A DNA stretch of 34,929 nt from an uncultured bacterium (lineage in GTDB: Bacteria > Planctomycetota > Phycisphaerae > Phycisphaerales > SM1A02): positions 1 through 34,929 of the forward strand of contig CAIXJC010000004.1 in assembly GCA_903919715.1 (NCBI GenBank). Reading direction: 5' to 3'. Below the pieces are notes generated by a model that saw nothing but the letters and a program-made list of their open reading frames with translations, was not told where the DNA came from and ran no database searches. This document shows positions 1 to 8,507 of this stretch, in pieces. The position numbers and the translations under genes were made by a program. How positions within the stretch are numbered: the first letter of the stretch is position 1; every line of letters starts with the position of its first letter.

Positions 1-1
1 C

Positions 2-133
2 AATTTGACGATGGGACAAAGCATCGCATTCAACACGCTTCCTGCGGATCCCGCACCGTTTCTCGCTGTTTTTCAAGGGTCGGGCGACTCGGCAAAAGTG
101 ATTGCAATCGCAAACACGAATAAGCCCAAGTAA
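2..133 (+). CDS. C-terminal fragment of an unidentified protein (5' end outside window)
   Basis: Frame 2 is open from the window edge to a TAA at 131-133 and encodes about 43 residues ending SAKVIAIANTNKPK. The peptide has an ordinary composition and no stop in this frame, so it is probably the end of a real gene entering from the left. No domain can be recognised in so short a piece. The stop lies in the first copy of a 13-bp tandem duplication. The gene converges on the minus-strand HD-GYP gene, with 42 bases between the two stops. Confidence 0.5.
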   Translation, partial: NLTMGQSIAFNTLPADPAPFLAVFQGSGDSAKVIAIANTNKPK

Positions 134-153
134 TTAGTCCAAGTAATTAGTCC
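128..153. repeat. 13-bp perfect tandem duplication
   Basis: AAGTAATTAGTCC occurs twice back to back (128-140 and 141-153). The first copy contains the TAA stop of the upstream gene. It looks like a local slippage duplication. Confidence 0.8.
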
Positions 154-175
154 ACGCAAAACGGTTCAGCCTTGA

Positions 176-1171
176 TCACTCAGGGCTGGACATCATTTGA
201 AGAAAAAGCGAGACCACTTCTGGGTCGAAGTGCGAGCCAGAATTCGCACGGATGTGTTCGATGATCTGCTCTGTTGGCCACGCTTTGCGATAAGGTCGAT
301 CTGAGGAAAGTGCATCCCAGACATCAACCACCGCAAAGATTCGCGCAGCGAGTGGAATCGCATCACCCTTCAGCCCGCGTGGATATCCCGTTCCATCCCA
401 TCTTTCATGGTGACAGTATGGAATATCAAGCGCAGGTTGCAGATATGCGATGGGTGCAAGCATGTCATATGCCAACTGCGGATGCGTTCGCATGATGATC
501 CATTCATCTTCGGTGAGTGGCCCTGGCTTGCGAAGAATTTGGTCCGACACGCCGATTTTTCCGATGTCGTGCAAGAGCGCGCTGCGGCGGATGTGGTTTA
601 TTTCATTCTCAGACATTCCAATTCGCCGCGCGAGCGCTACGGTCATCAGCGTGACCCGACGTGAGTGGTGCTCGGTCTCATTGTCTCGCAAGTCAAGCGC
701 ACGAACCCAACCTTTTAGGGTCGATTCGTACGCGTCCTGCAATTCTTCGTGCGCTTGTGACAGTTGGGCCTGTTGGCGAATCAGTTTGCGATATCGATTC
801 AGGCGAATGATCGTGTTGACTCGTGCGCGAATTTCGAGTCGGTCCATCGGTTTGGAAATAAAATCATCAGCGCCAGCATCGATGCCGGCGATTCTCGACG
901 CTTTGTCGTCGAGTGCAGTAGTCATAATGACTGGCACAGCCGCGAGTACTGAATCTGTTCGTAGTCTTCTGCAGACTTCGAAGCCGTCGATCCCAGGCAT
1001 CATGATGTCAAGCAAGATGAGGTCAGGCGGGTTCTCGCGAGCTTGGGTGAGCGCATCTTGCCCATTCTGAGCGAAGCGAAGTTCATGGCCGAGGCCAGTC
1101 AGGATCGCTTCAAGCGTGTCGCGTCCTCGGGCATCGTCATCGACGATCAGAATCGTTGCTCGGTCCGTCAC
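176..1171 (-). CDS. Response regulator with HD-GYP c-di-GMP phosphodiesterase output
   Basis: Predicted cytoplasmic output protein that would hydrolyse cyclic di-GMP when its receiver is phosphorylated. Residues 5-122 form a receiver domain with acidic pocket D11-D13, phospho-acceptor D55, T84/T85 and K106. A linker helix of about 30 residues leads to an HD-GYP domain at about 145-331, with the HD pair at H200-D201 (LLHDIGKIG) and the GYP signature at 261-263 (HHERWDGTGYP). The architecture is that of RpfG-type proteins. The start is a GTG; an in-frame TGA 6 nt upstream leaves little choice. It is the last gene of the H-NOX operon, 13 nt after the hybrid kinase stop, so the kinase is its likely phosphodonor (inference). 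All expected catalytic residues are present. Confidence 0.93.
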   Translation of the reverse strand: MTDRATILIVDDDARGRDTLEAILTGLGHELRFAQNGQDALTQARENPPDLILLDIMMPGIDGFEVCRRLRTDSVLAAVPVIMTTALDDKASRIAGIDAGADDFISKPMDRLEIRARVNTIIRLNRYRKLIRQQAQLSQAHEELQDAYESTLKGWVRALDLRDNETEHHSRRVTLMTVALARRIGMSENEINHIRRSALLHDIGKIGVSDQILRKPGPLTEDEWIIMRTHPQLAYDMLAPIAYLQPALDIPYCHHERWDGTGYPRGLKGDAIPLAARIFAVVDVWDALSSDRPYRKAWPTEQIIEHIRANSGSHFDPEVVSLFLQMMSSPE

Positions 1172-1184
1172 AATTCACGTCGAT

Positions 1185-3239
1185 TCATTTTGGTGGGCCT
1201 ACGTTCAAGTGATTGCGAATGGTCTGCACAAGTTGCTTCAGATTGACTGGCTTGCTGAGATAGTCGTTTGCGCCAGCCTGGATGCAACGTTCTCCGTCGC
1301 CGACCATCGCACGAGAAGTTAACGCAAGAATTGGCATCGCAGCGAGCGACATATCGCCACGAAGATTCTCAATCGCATCGATACCGTCCATGATCGGCAT
1401 CTGAACATCCATCAGTACAAGTGATGGCTTTCTTGTGCGCACTGTCTTGACCGCCTCTAATCCGTTGCGCGCTTCAATCACCCGAAAATCATGGGCGCGA
1501 AGATAGTCCCCGACGGTCAACAGATTGCTCTCGTTGTCGTCAGCAATGAGGATGAGTGGTCCGCTTTCATGCGCGGAGAATTCAGTCGCATGCTGGTCTT
1601 GAGCGTGATCATTCGTTGCGATGTCCGATGTCGAACTTTTCCATGGCAACGCAACGGTGAAACGACTTCCTACACCAACCTCACTCTTGACCGAAACAGT
1701 TCCGCCTTGCAGTTCTGCAAGCCTGAGTACAAGAGAGAGGCCTAAGCCCGTTCCTGCATACTGGCGAGAAAGTTTCGAATCCAACTGGGTGAATGGACTG
1801 AAGAGGCGTTCGAGATCTTGGGGTGCAATTCCGATTCCCGAATCCACAACGGAGAATTCCATTACGTTTCGTTCTAGATGACATTTGGTTTCAAGCGTCA
1901 CGCTGCCGCCTTCGAACGTGAATTTGACTGCGTTCGAGAGCAGATTGACCAGAATTTGTTTCAGCCGTCGTTGGTCGGCGTGCACGACCGGCCCATTTGG
2001 ATCGATGACCAGTGACATACGCAGCTTTTTCTTGCTTGCAAGCTCTGCTACAAATCGCATGCTCGACTGGCACACGTCTTCAACACTGTCTGTCGACTGT
2101 TCCAGCTCCATTTTCCCAGCACCGATCTTTGCGATGTCGAGCAGGTCGTTGATCAAGGACAATAGATGATGTCCGCTTTCGGCGATGGTATTAATCGACT
2201 TCGACTGCCGGTCTGTCAGGCCCCCGTACACGCCTTCGCAGAGCGATTCAGAAAGTCCAAGAATTGCGTTGAGTGGCGTGCGTAATTCATGGCTCATCGC
2301 CGAAAGAAAGTCGTCCTTCGATCGCATGACTCTCGAGAGCTCCGCATTCGCAAGCGACAGTTCAGAAGTCCGATCGGCGACGCGATTTTCAAGGGTTGTT
2401 CGATATTCATCGAGTTCGGTGATGTCATGGCCAACCAGAATCGCAGCGGTGACTTTTCCCAAGGCATCGTGACGCGGCGATGCGCTGAAGATGACGAGCA
2501 GCTTGCGATCGTCACGTGTATTGAGCATGACCTCCAATCGCGCATTCTTGACGCCTTCGAGCGAGCCATCAAGCAGTTTGCGCACGCCTTGCTGCGATTC
2601 CTCGTTCACAAAGTCTTCGACGAATTGCTTTCCCACGGCGTCTGCCTTTGAGAACCCAGTCAGTCGTTCGGTCGTCTGGTTCCAATCCCTCACTTTGCCC
2701 AAGAGGTCGATCGTAAGGATTGGAGCGTTGGCTGTATCGACGAGCTCCTTCAGCTCATTGCGATTCAATTCCAATCGCAGAGCAAGTTGCTTGGCATCGT
2801 GAAGTGAGGTGCTCGTGGTCTGAACCAGTTGGAGAAGATCAACGGTCGAATCGTGCAGTGCGAAGTCCTTCAGGACCAAGTGCAAGGCTTTCAATTCCGT
2901 TGGATTTCGCACCCATGGCGATCCGAGAAAGATGTATCTCTCTGGATCCCCCAAGATCACCAGCTGAAGTCGCAACATTAAATCGGAGGAGGATGACTTG
3001 AAGACAAAAAGCGTCGACTTGTGCTTGATGAGATATTCACGGTCAATATGTAGCGTTGGTGATGCGAGAAGGAAGAGTGAGAAAGCGTTGGCGAGTGGAC
3101 TCCCAATAGTGATCCCTGGGCAAATACGTAATAGAACATCGCCGGCATCAATGATGCGCATTTCTCTGTCAACGACAAAATGGAATGGAAACAGTTCTGC
3201 AAACTGTTCTCGATCAAGTTTAGTTTGCGGGCCCGTCAT
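1185..3239 (-). CDS. HNOBA-PAS hybrid sensor histidine kinase
   Basis: Soluble hybrid kinase of 684 residues with no membrane segment. Residues 1-160 match the haem-NO-binding-associated (HNOBA) domain known from soluble guanylate cyclases: FPFHFVVDREMRIIDAG near the start and FLGSPWVRNPTELKALHL then DFALHD at about 104-130. A PAS domain follows at about 161-275, then a HisKA helix pair with phospho-accepting H317 (SHELRTPLN), an HATPase with N436, D466-G468-G470 and the GTGLGLSL lid, and a C-terminal receiver with D611 and K663. The ATG overlaps the stop of the upstream H-NOX gene as ATGA (3236-3239), so translation is probably coupled. HNOBA kinases are known partners of H-NOX proteins; phosphotransfer to the downstream HD-GYP regulator is inferred. 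Confidence 0.93.
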   Translation of the reverse strand: MTGPQTKLDREQFAELFPFHFVVDREMRIIDAGDVLLRICPGITIGSPLANAFSLFLLASPTLHIDREYLIKHKSTLFVFKSSSSDLMLRLQLVILGDPERYIFLGSPWVRNPTELKALHLVLKDFALHDSTVDLLQLVQTTSTSLHDAKQLALRLELNRNELKELVDTANAPILTIDLLGKVRDWNQTTERLTGFSKADAVGKQFVEDFVNEESQQGVRKLLDGSLEGVKNARLEVMLNTRDDRKLLVIFSASPRHDALGKVTAAILVGHDITELDEYRTTLENRVADRTSELSLANAELSRVMRSKDDFLSAMSHELRTPLNAILGLSESLCEGVYGGLTDRQSKSINTIAESGHHLLSLINDLLDIAKIGAGKMELEQSTDSVEDVCQSSMRFVAELASKKKLRMSLVIDPNGPVVHADQRRLKQILVNLLSNAVKFTFEGGSVTLETKCHLERNVMEFSVVDSGIGIAPQDLERLFSPFTQLDSKLSRQYAGTGLGLSLVLRLAELQGGTVSVKSEVGVGSRFTVALPWKSSTSDIATNDHAQDQHATEFSAHESGPLILIADDNESNLLTVGDYLRAHDFRVIEARNGLEAVKTVRTRKPSLVLMDVQMPIMDGIDAIENLRGDMSLAAMPILALTSRAMVGDGERCIQAGANDYLSKPVNLKQLVQTIRNHLNVGPPK

Positions 3240-3796
3240 TTTTTGATCGAATCACCCCAGCACACTAGAAACTCGTCGTGGTCCGCACCCTTGTCTTTGA
3301 ATTGGGTCTGAGTGATTTCAGCTGGAGTTTCATAGAGTTTGGCAACTCCGCTGAGCATTCCGCTGACGACAGCCGAAAGTCCAGGCCGAGGGCTGAAGTA
3401 GTGCATCGTGATTCGGTCGGGGTGACGATCAGAGCATTCAAATCGCGGTGGTTTTAGATTTGGAAAAATCAATGCGACACGGGTGTGGAACAGTGGCAGA
3501 TAGTCCAAGAACTCTGGCATTGTTCGGCCCGCAGATTTCAGCAAGTCGCCGTACCCCTTGTTCGCCGTGTGAAGCACCCAGAATTCGCCGAAGGCAAAGA
3601 GCACTTGGCTGACCGAAAGTCCCAAGACTTCAGTTGCTGCTCCAACCAATCCATAAGTCATTTCATCTGGGTAGCTTTCATTGCTGACGAAGGCCTCGAC
3701 CTTGATACCAGCCTTCGCCTTAATGGCTTCCCATTTATCAGCGCCAAAGTTGATTGTGACGAGATCTTCGATCGACTTGTTGATCATTCCGTGCAT
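3236..3796 (-). CDS. H-NOX haem nitric oxide/oxygen sensor, copy 1
   Basis: Stand-alone H-NOX (HNOB) protein of 186 residues, the usual size. The start MHGMINKSIEDL is the family start. The proximal haem ligand is H104 (LPLFHTRVAL), and the YxSxR haem-propionate motif is Y133-S135-R137. By hand alignment to the Thermoanaerobacter O2-binding H-NOX, the distal-pocket tyrosine is absent (a valine falls there), which fits an NO-selective sensor. Its stop overlaps the ATG of the HNOBA kinase, which is strong evidence that the two work together. It is about 79% identical (hand count) to the copy immediately upstream, from which 74 nt separate it. A weak Shine-Dalgarno-like GGA lies about 9 nt before the ATG. 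Confidence 0.95.
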   Translation of the reverse strand: MHGMINKSIEDLVTINFGADKWEAIKAKAGIKVEAFVSNESYPDEMTYGLVGAATEVLGLSVSQVLFAFGEFWVLHTANKGYGDLLKSAGRTMPEFLDYLPLFHTRVALIFPNLKPPRFECSDRHPDRITMHYFSPRPGLSAVVSGMLSGVAKLYETPAEITQTQFKDKGADHDEFLVCWGDSIKK

Positions 3797-3870
3797 GTTT
3801 TAATTCCAAGGGGTTTTTGGTTTCGGAGAAGTTTCTAGCGAGGCAGTGTAGCCCAATGGCCTCGCGAGAA

Positions 3871-4419
3871 TCACAATTCCCAGCGCACCAAAAATTCATC
3901 GTGATCCGCACCCTTGTCTTTGAATTGGGTTTGCGTGATCTCAGCCGGGGTGTTGTACATCTTGGCAACTCCACTTAAGAGGCCTCTGACGAAGACGGAA
4001 AGGCCAGGTCGATGGCTGAAATAGTGCATCGTGACTCGATCTGGCTGACGGTCACTGCATTCGAAGCTTGGTGGTTTCAAATGTGGAAAGATCAGCGCAA
4101 CTCGCGTGTGAAATGAGGGGAGGTAATCGAGGAACTCGCCCAAATTACGTCCGGCAGAACTCAAGAGCTCGCCGTATCCAAGCCGTGCGGTATGAAGCAC
4201 CCAGAACTCGCCGAAAGTGAAAAGGATCTCGTCGACTGAAAGGCCGAGCACTTCCGTTGCTGCTCCGATCAGTCCGTAGGTCATCGCATCGGGATAACTT
4301 TCATTACTGATGAATGACTCGACGGTGACGCCGGCCTTGGCCTTGACGAGCTCCCACTTGTCCGCGCCAAATTGGGTGGTGATGAGATCTTCGACAGACT
4401 TATTCACCATTCCGTACAT
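3871..4419 (-). CDS. H-NOX haem nitric oxide/oxygen sensor, copy 2
   Basis: Second H-NOX protein (182 residues) and first gene of the operon. It aligns without gaps to copy 1 up to the last few residues and keeps the proximal histidine (LPSFHTRVAL) and the YxSxR motif (MHYFSHRPG). It differs in the distal region (RPGLSVFVRGLLSG against RPGLSAVVSGMLSG), where a phenylalanine falls at the position equivalent to the O2-stabilising tyrosine. It also has a shorter C-terminus ending FLVRWEL. A good Shine-Dalgarno sequence (GGAG, 6 nt before the ATG) precedes it. The roughly 98-nt gap to the upstream YHYH gene may hold the operon promoter, but I found no convincing hexamers there. A recent tandem duplication is the simplest origin. 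Confidence 0.95.
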   Translation of the reverse strand: MYGMVNKSVEDLITTQFGADKWELVKAKAGVTVESFISNESYPDAMTYGLIGAATEVLGLSVDEILFTFGEFWVLHTARLGYGELLSSAGRNLGEFLDYLPSFHTRVALIFPHLKPPSFECSDRQPDRVTMHYFSHRPGLSVFVRGLLSGVAKMYNTPAEITQTQFKDKGADHDEFLVRWEL

Positions 4420-4517
4420 AGGTCACTCCGGTGGGATGTTTCGCTCACAACCAAACGCGACGGAAGTCTACTAAACCTCGGCCCACCCCACAGGCAATTC
4501 AAATTCTGGATCGACGA

Positions 4518-6938
4518 TCAGTGACACAAACCCCAGCCACTCAAGATCAAGGCAAGGTCTGTTCCGTCGACAAGGCGATTGCCGTCGAAGTCAGCCGCAG
4601 TTCCGATGGTGGTTGGTCCCCAGCTTCCCAAGAGCGTTGCAAGATCGTTGCCATCCACAACACCATCTGAGTTGAGGTCCGCGATGCACTCGCACAGACC
4701 GCCAGTAGTCGAACGGACCCCAAGCACTGGATAGAGCGAAGTCTGTAATTCATAACTGACGAGGCCTTGGAAATTGCGAGTCGGTCCATTCGCTGCTGGA
4801 ACTGTTGCGTTCACTCCAAACTCCACAAGCCAAGCCGATGTCAACGTTCCGCTGCGAAGCACAGTCGATGACCAATACGCAGTTGCCGTTGCAGTGGGAA
4901 AAAGCGTTCGGTTGAGCGCAGCCTTCGCGGTCGCCGTTGTCGTTGCATTCGCAAGCGAAACATCAACGAGCGATTGCAATTCTTTTACCGTTGGAAGGCG
5001 CCAGTCGGTATATCCCGCAGTCGTCAATCCTTCTGCATAATTCAAAGCAGCATTCCAATTCATGCTTGATGAAGGAGCTTGCGTCCACATCAAGCCGACG
5101 TCGATGTCCGAAATCGTTCCGTCAAGATTGTTGTAATAGTTATGGCTAAGCGTTGCCTTTGCGCCTCTCACAAACCGCGCATGAAAGCGACTGGTTCCGC
5201 CCGCGCTGATTGTCTGCGTCTTGGAGTGCGGTCCAATTCCACCACCAGAATTCGTCGCCCAGACGCGTGTAGTGTCGTTTGCATAGAAATCGTTGGTCCA
5301 AAAATATTGTGGCGTTCCAGATGGATTGTTCGCGAAATAGGCTGGATCCAGAGCGGGATTTCGGTCGTGATTCAAGATGCTGAATGCTTCCATCGGAGTC
5401 GGCAAGCGCCAATCCACGCTCCCGCCAAGATTCAGCGTCAACGCAGTCGCCACTGCGTTGTCCCAAGTCATCTCGCCGCTGTCAGTCTTCTGCCACATGA
5501 GACCCGTGATATTGTCGGTAATGGTTCCATTGCCGTTGTCGGTGAACGATGGCGCATTGATTGTGTAATCCGAATCTTCGCCGAATGTCGTGGTTGCACT
5601 GATCGTCTGACCAGTGTCGGGCACTTTGTTCATGCTCTTCGCGGCGAGTTGATAAGGATAGAAGCGTGAATTGTTGGCATAACTTGGATTCGTTGTGCCG
5701 CTCGGGCCTTCCCAGTGCTGCGCAATCGTTCGCGTCGTTCGATTGATCTGGTAACTGACGACATACGAAGCACCACCGAGCGTGAATGTCATCGAGTACG
5801 AGTCTCGAGTTGGGCGACTGCTTGCCACAATGCTCGCGCCCGCAAGAGGACTTCCTGCCGGCGCAAAACTGAGCGCCGATGGTTGCGGATCGACCTGTCC
5901 TCCAAAGTTGACGACGGTGCCGTGAAACGCATTCATCATGAACGGATTTTGCGGACCCGTCGAGGCGCTTCCAACCGCGTGATAGTGATATCCCCATGTC
6001 CCATGTGAATGGCCGCCATCCACATCAAGCGGCAATCGCACTGTGCCGTCTGGCTCCGTGTATCCATAAATTGGATATCCATCGAGCGCCCATGCGATGG
6101 GTTTGCTTACACCGAGAATTCCTTGCAGATGAACAGGAGCGATGTGATAGTGATAATCATCCGCACGGCCGCAGTGACCGCCATAGATGTCGAGTTCGCC
6201 GATGGAATATGAAAATTGCCCAGTGTTATTGCGCGGATTGAAAATCGGAATTCCGTTTGCGGCGAGTGCGACCGCGCCGCGCTGAAAGTTGCCGCCCGAA
6301 AGAGAAATGGGCGCGGCGGCAGGGACAGGAAAGAGCGGCAAAGTCCAGACGTTTGGTTTGCCATATCCAAGCGACGCCGTGCTTGGCTCTGGATTTGTGA
6401 TCGCAGCGAAGTATGCAGTTGGAATCGGTATCTGTTGTTGCCATGAAGTGATGCCCGTCATGATGTTTGGCATCTGCGTTGGGTTGGGCATCGAATCGGA
6501 TTCAACATAAAACTTCGTCGCGTCCCAGTAAAAACGAACGTCTGGTTTGAACGGGGTAAATGACTGCACCATCACTGCGCCACTACCAGGTGGGGGCTCA
6601 CACGAAACCATCGACATCAGCAGGGGTTTCGCATTGAGCGCATCAACCTCTGCAATTTCTTGCTGCGCGAATGCACGGTCGGAAGCATTCAGATCAGCGA
6701 GCGCAACGTGTATGAATTCGCCATTCTCGTTTTCGATCGTCACTCTGTCGCCGGCAGATGCAAGGAAAGATCCGCGAAATGTTGTTTGCGATTTCGTATC
6801 AGTCCAGATGCGAACGCTGTTGGAATGAATGTGCGAATGACCATCGTGACCTTCCTGCCCATCGTGAGCATGCGCGGCCGGAGCGGTAGCGAGGAATAGC
6901 AGAGCCGCAGTGCTCAGCAGCGTGGGGTGGAAAGGCAT
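4518..6938 (-). CDS. Secreted SHD1-YHYH-DUF1566 protein with dockerin-like C-terminus
   Basis: Large exported protein of unknown role, about 806 residues from the chosen ATG. A GTG 18 nt further upstream is possible, but the ATG gives a clean signal peptide (MPFHPTLLSTAALLFLATA, cleaved after AHA). Residue numbers below count from that GTG. After the signal comes a His/Asp-rich stretch (31-44), an SHD1-like domain (about 48-95, common in planctomycetes), a YHYH domain with the diagnostic motif at 268-271 and again at 323-326, two DUF1566 (Lcl C-terminal) repeats at about 470-750 with paired GLMW and DWRLPT motifs, and a C-terminal dockerin/EF-hand pair (DLNSDGVVDGNDL and DFDGNRLVDGTDL, 760-812). 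The tail probably anchors or sorts the protein. The histidine-rich parts suggest metal binding, which is inference. Confidence 0.88.
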   Translation of the reverse strand: MPFHPTLLSTAALLFLATAPAAHAHDGQEGHDGHSHIHSNSVRIWTDTKSQTTFRGSFLASAGDRVTIENENGEFIHVALADLNASDRAFAQQEIAEVDALNAKPLLMSMVSCEPPPGSGAVMVQSFTPFKPDVRFYWDATKFYVESDSMPNPTQMPNIMTGITSWQQQIPIPTAYFAAITNPEPSTASLGYGKPNVWTLPLFPVPAAAPISLSGGNFQRGAVALAANGIPIFNPRNNTGQFSYSIGELDIYGGHCGRADDYHYHIAPVHLQGILGVSKPIAWALDGYPIYGYTEPDGTVRLPLDVDGGHSHGTWGYHYHAVGSASTGPQNPFMMNAFHGTVVNFGGQVDPQPSALSFAPAGSPLAGASIVASSRPTRDSYSMTFTLGGASYVVSYQINRTTRTIAQHWEGPSGTTNPSYANNSRFYPYQLAAKSMNKVPDTGQTISATTTFGEDSDYTINAPSFTDNGNGTITDNITGLMWQKTDSGEMTWDNAVATALTLNLGGSVDWRLPTPMEAFSILNHDRNPALDPAYFANNPSGTPQYFWTNDFYANDTTRVWATNSGGGIGPHSKTQTISAGGTSRFHARFVRGAKATLSHNYYNNLDGTISDIDVGLMWTQAPSSSMNWNAALNYAEGLTTAGYTDWRLPTVKELQSLVDVSLANATTTATAKAALNRTLFPTATATAYWSSTVLRSGTLTSAWLVEFGVNATVPAANGPTRNFQGLVSYELQTSLYPVLGVRSTTGGLCECIADLNSDGVVDGNDLATLLGSWGPTTIGTAADFDGNRLVDGTDLALILSGWGLCH

Positions 6939-7013
6939 GCTTGTACAGATTGCCACAGGAATCCGATTGGGGAGGAAAGAATCTGCATTTTTCCCAGTTT
7001 TATCTTGCGCCTG

Positions 7014-8402
7014 TTATGAGTTGCGAGGCCTAGGTGGTCGGCCTTTTCGGTTCTCTTTCTTCACTCCGCTTTCGAGTTCGGCAATTGCTTTGTCGCCGAG
7101 ACCAGCACGGACATGCGCAATCAGTTCACTTTGCAGCTTTGCGGTGAGTTCGGGATTCTCCTTCGACACATCGTGCTTTTCGCCACGGTCCAAAGCAAGA
7201 TTGAAGAGTTGAACGTTGTGCGTGTCCCACTCATACAAAAGTTTATAGTCGCCTTTACGAATCGCTGACTGCGGATGATCAAGTTCCACGGGTTGATGCC
7301 AAACGAAGCGGTCGATTGAACGCGTGATCGTTCCCTGATCGCCGTCCTTCAGCAATCCCCGCCAACTGCCCCCCTCGATCCCTTTGGCGGGCGCACATTT
7401 CGGCGCAGCAAGATCGAGCACGGTCGCAAGAATGTCATAGCTGATCACCGGCACTTTGCAATATGTGTCTGCACGAACGCCAGGGCCCGCAACGATCAGC
7501 GGTACACGCAGTCCGCCTTCGCCAAGGTTTCCCTTGCCTCCACTCAGGACGCCAGTTCGACCACCGTTGTCCGACATATAGATGATGTATGTGTTGTTTG
7601 CGATGCCAAGAGTTTGGAGCTGCTTTACGAGAGTTCCAACACAGGTGTCCAGATCCTCAGTCATCGCGGCCATGACGGCGCGATCTCCAGTCGGACCGCG
7701 ACCGCTAGCAGGCATGACTTCATATTTCTTGAGCGTCTCTGCAAGCGCTTGCGCCTTTGGATGGACTGCGTAATAAGAAAGCTGGAGATAGAAGGGATGT
7801 GACTCCTTCGCCGCCTGCGAAACAAATTCGCATGCACGCTTGGTCATGCTGAAGAGAAGTTTCGGGTCGCTTGCATCGCTCGAATCTCCGGTTTCATTCT
7901 GCGTGATGCCGTCACTTATGTCATATCCCATCGATGCGGGAGTTTGAGGCCATTGCCATTTTCCGAAGTGTGCGACGCGATAGGCGGGATTGCACCGCTT
8001 CAGTGAATTCGCAAGTGATTCAGTCGCAGGAGCGGACCAATTCGTTGATGCCTTCGTTGGCGCATTGAGCGATGTTGTTGTTCGTCCCATCAGAATCGAT
8101 GCGCGTGAACATTCGCACTTTGGGTGCGCTGTATACGCCCAAGAAAAAATCATGCCACTCGCCGCGAGTGCTTCGATGTTTGGCGTATGAAACGCTTTGC
8201 TCTTGCTGGAATCATCTCCCTTTCCCATCGCAACAGAAAGCCCATTCCACGCTTGGTCATCAGCGAGAATAAAAACAAAGTTGGGTGGGGCATCCACAGG
8301 TGTTGGAGGCGTGCTGTCCGTGCTCGCATGTGACGTGAAAGTCAGAACCGTCACGGTCACGAGCAGCGCGAGGCGAAACAATGGAGTGATTCTTGTCGTC
8401 AT
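7014..8402 (-). CDS. Exported sulfatase (type I, formylglycine-type fold) with atypical C-x-C-x-R motif
   Basis: Sulfatase-family hydrolase expected to cleave sulfate esters in the periplasm or outside the cell. From the ATG at 8402 it has 462 residues. An in-frame start 54 nt further upstream would place hydrophilic residues before the signal peptide MTTRITPLFRLALLVTVTVL, so I reject it. Metal ligands D48-D49 (FILADDQ) and the later MSDNGG motif are present, as is the family block GEGGLRVPLIVAGPG. The formylglycine site, normally C-x-P-x-R, reads C96-E-C98-S-R100 (HPKCECSRASILMGR), so proline is replaced by cysteine. Gene order gives no sulfated substrate. No Shine-Dalgarno sequence is seen; TACAAC lies 7 nt before the ATG. 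Confidence 0.9.
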   Translation of the reverse strand: MTTRITPLFRLALLVTVTVLTFTSHASTDSTPPTPVDAPPNFVFILADDQAWNGLSVAMGKGDDSSKSKAFHTPNIEALAASGMIFSWAYTAHPKCECSRASILMGRTTTSLNAPTKASTNWSAPATESLANSLKRCNPAYRVAHFGKWQWPQTPASMGYDISDGITQNETGDSSDASDPKLLFSMTKRACEFVSQAAKESHPFYLQLSYYAVHPKAQALAETLKKYEVMPASGRGPTGDRAVMAAMTEDLDTCVGTLVKQLQTLGIANNTYIIYMSDNGGRTGVLSGGKGNLGEGGLRVPLIVAGPGVRADTYCKVPVISYDILATVLDLAAPKCAPAKGIEGGSWRGLLKDGDQGTITRSIDRFVWHQPVELDHPQSAIRKGDYKLLYEWDTHNVQLFNLALDRGEKHDVSKENPELTAKLQSELIAHVRAGLGDKAIAELESGVKKENRKGRPPRPRNS

Positions 8403-8507
8403 GTCGATTGTTGTACCCCACACGCAAATCAGGGACGCGTAATCGAAAATCGCCACAGATATTCTGCGAGTAATCTCGGATCCCTATTGACTGCGAAAGG
8501 ATCAAGT

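Noticed and set aside
5079..5669. Open frame of 196 codons opposite the YHYH protein gene
   Set aside because: Composition rich in Arg, Cys and Ser with no motif; the opposite strand encodes recognised domains throughout.
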